Shown one piece after another: positions 11,475 through 11,755 of a stretch of DNA of 11,755 nucleotides. The stretch comes from Prevotella sp. GTDB lineage: Bacteria; Bacteroidota; Bacteroidia; Bacteroidales; Bacteroidaceae. How positions within the stretch are numbered: the stretch's first letter is position 1; each line of letters opens with the position of its first letter. The notes under the pieces are model-generated. The model ran no database searches, had not been told where the DNA came from, and was given only the letters and a program-made list of their open reading frames with translations. Where the stretch lies: contig JAJWLX010000085.1 of the NCBI GenBank assembly GCA_021636625.1, positions 1 through 11,755 of the forward strand, given 5' to 3'. A program made the translations under genes and the position numbers.

Positions 11475-11755
11475 TTAAACATTCCCGTTTTTTGTCATTA
11501 ATGACACTTTTCGGGAATGACGATGATTATAAAAGTAGAGATCCCGCACCTTGTCATGGAGCATAGAAGCATAGAGAAGACCATTCCTCCATTCGTCAGG
11601 AATATGGCATATTCCATATTTAGCACCCAGGATAGCTCCTGCTACTGCTGCATTGGTATCCGCATCTCCTCCTGATAAAACAATCTTCAGGATACCCTCT
11701 TTATACGAGGTTGCATGCCAATAAGCCCATAGGGCAGCCCCTAAAGTTCTGAGCG
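11475..11755 (-). CDS. ADP-ribosylglycohydrolase family protein, C-terminal part
   Basis: The last 92 codons of a gene that continues beyond the right edge. The translation includes LRTLGAALWAYW and SGGDADTNAAVAGAILGAKY, the C-terminal metal-binding signature of the DraG/ARH family (GGD-x-DTNAA...GA), followed by IPDEWRNGLL. Such enzymes remove ADP-ribose from proteins, nucleic acids or small molecules. The Asp residues of DADT should bind the second Mg ion. After the conserved part, the tail (NHRHSRKVSLMTKNGNV) looks unlike the family and is encoded by a 40-base palindrome, so it may be a sequence captured at the gene end. It is convergent with the AAA ATPase gene. Confidence 0.9.
   Translation of the reverse strand, partial: LRTLGAALWAYWHATSYKEGILKIVLSGGDADTNAAVAGAILGAKYGICHIPDEWRNGLLYASMLHDKVRDLYFYNHRHSRKVSLMTKNGNV
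11480..11519. repeat. 40-base interrupted palindrome in the ADP-ribosylglycohydrolase 3' end
   Basis: The core TGTCATTAATGACA (11493-11506) is a perfect 14-base palindrome. Outer arms CATTCCCG (11480-11487) and CGGGAATG (11512-11519) share the same centre, with 5 unpaired bases between core and arms on each side. It lies inside the final codons on the minus strand. Confidence 0.75.

Overview
The window looks like a chromosomal segment from a gut or oral Bacteroidota, most likely Prevotella/Segatella. This rests on several Bacteroidota-type promoters (-7 element TAnnTTTG, some with a TTG or TTTG about 20 bases upstream), A/T-rich leaders with weak or absent Shine-Dalgarno sites, lipoprotein signals followed by SDD-type acidic residues, and family content (a secreted tricorn-like protease, a DUF2023/flavodoxin pair, a membrane-anchored LuxR-type regulator, AAA/DUF4143 ATPases). 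No rRNA, tRNA, CRISPR array or insertion sequence was seen. No gene-free stretch exceeds 300 bases.

Layout. Bases 1-150 (minus) hold the N-terminus of a membrane-anchored protein cut by the window edge. It diverges from a large secreted tricorn-like S41 protease (383-3616, plus). After it come a 33-base tandem repeat, a palindrome and a bidirectional terminator. Convergent to it is a flavodoxin gene (4296-4790, minus) with a DUF2023 gene downstream (3812-4165, minus). The fldA promoter shares a 24-base motif over its -33 element with the promoter of the gene at the left edge, which suggests common, perhaps iron-linked, control. Upstream of fldA lies a heavily deleted AAA/DUF4143 ATPase pseudogene (4985-5262, plus).

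The most distinctive part is 5274-9933. A minus-strand pair encodes two predicted surface lipoproteins: an Ntn-type linear amide hydrolase (6867-8174) and a protein whose C-terminal half resembles leukocidin/hemolysin beta-barrel pore-forming toxins (5274-6791). Divergent from them is a six-TM LuxR-type regulator (8414-9442), overlapped by 4 bases with a DEDDh exonuclease gene (9439-9933). The 239-base divergent region carries a 15-base direct repeat 42 bases apart, two promoters and five 10-base tandem repeats filling the regulator's leader. I infer a sensor-controlled secreted hydrolase/pore-former module.

The right end holds a complete AAA_14/DUF4143-type ATPase (10067-11239, plus) behind a 14-base inverted repeat, a third copy of one arm and two -7 elements. 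After a terminator comes the C-terminal part of a convergent ADP-ribosylglycohydrolase (11475-11755, minus), whose last codons contain a 40-base interrupted palindrome.
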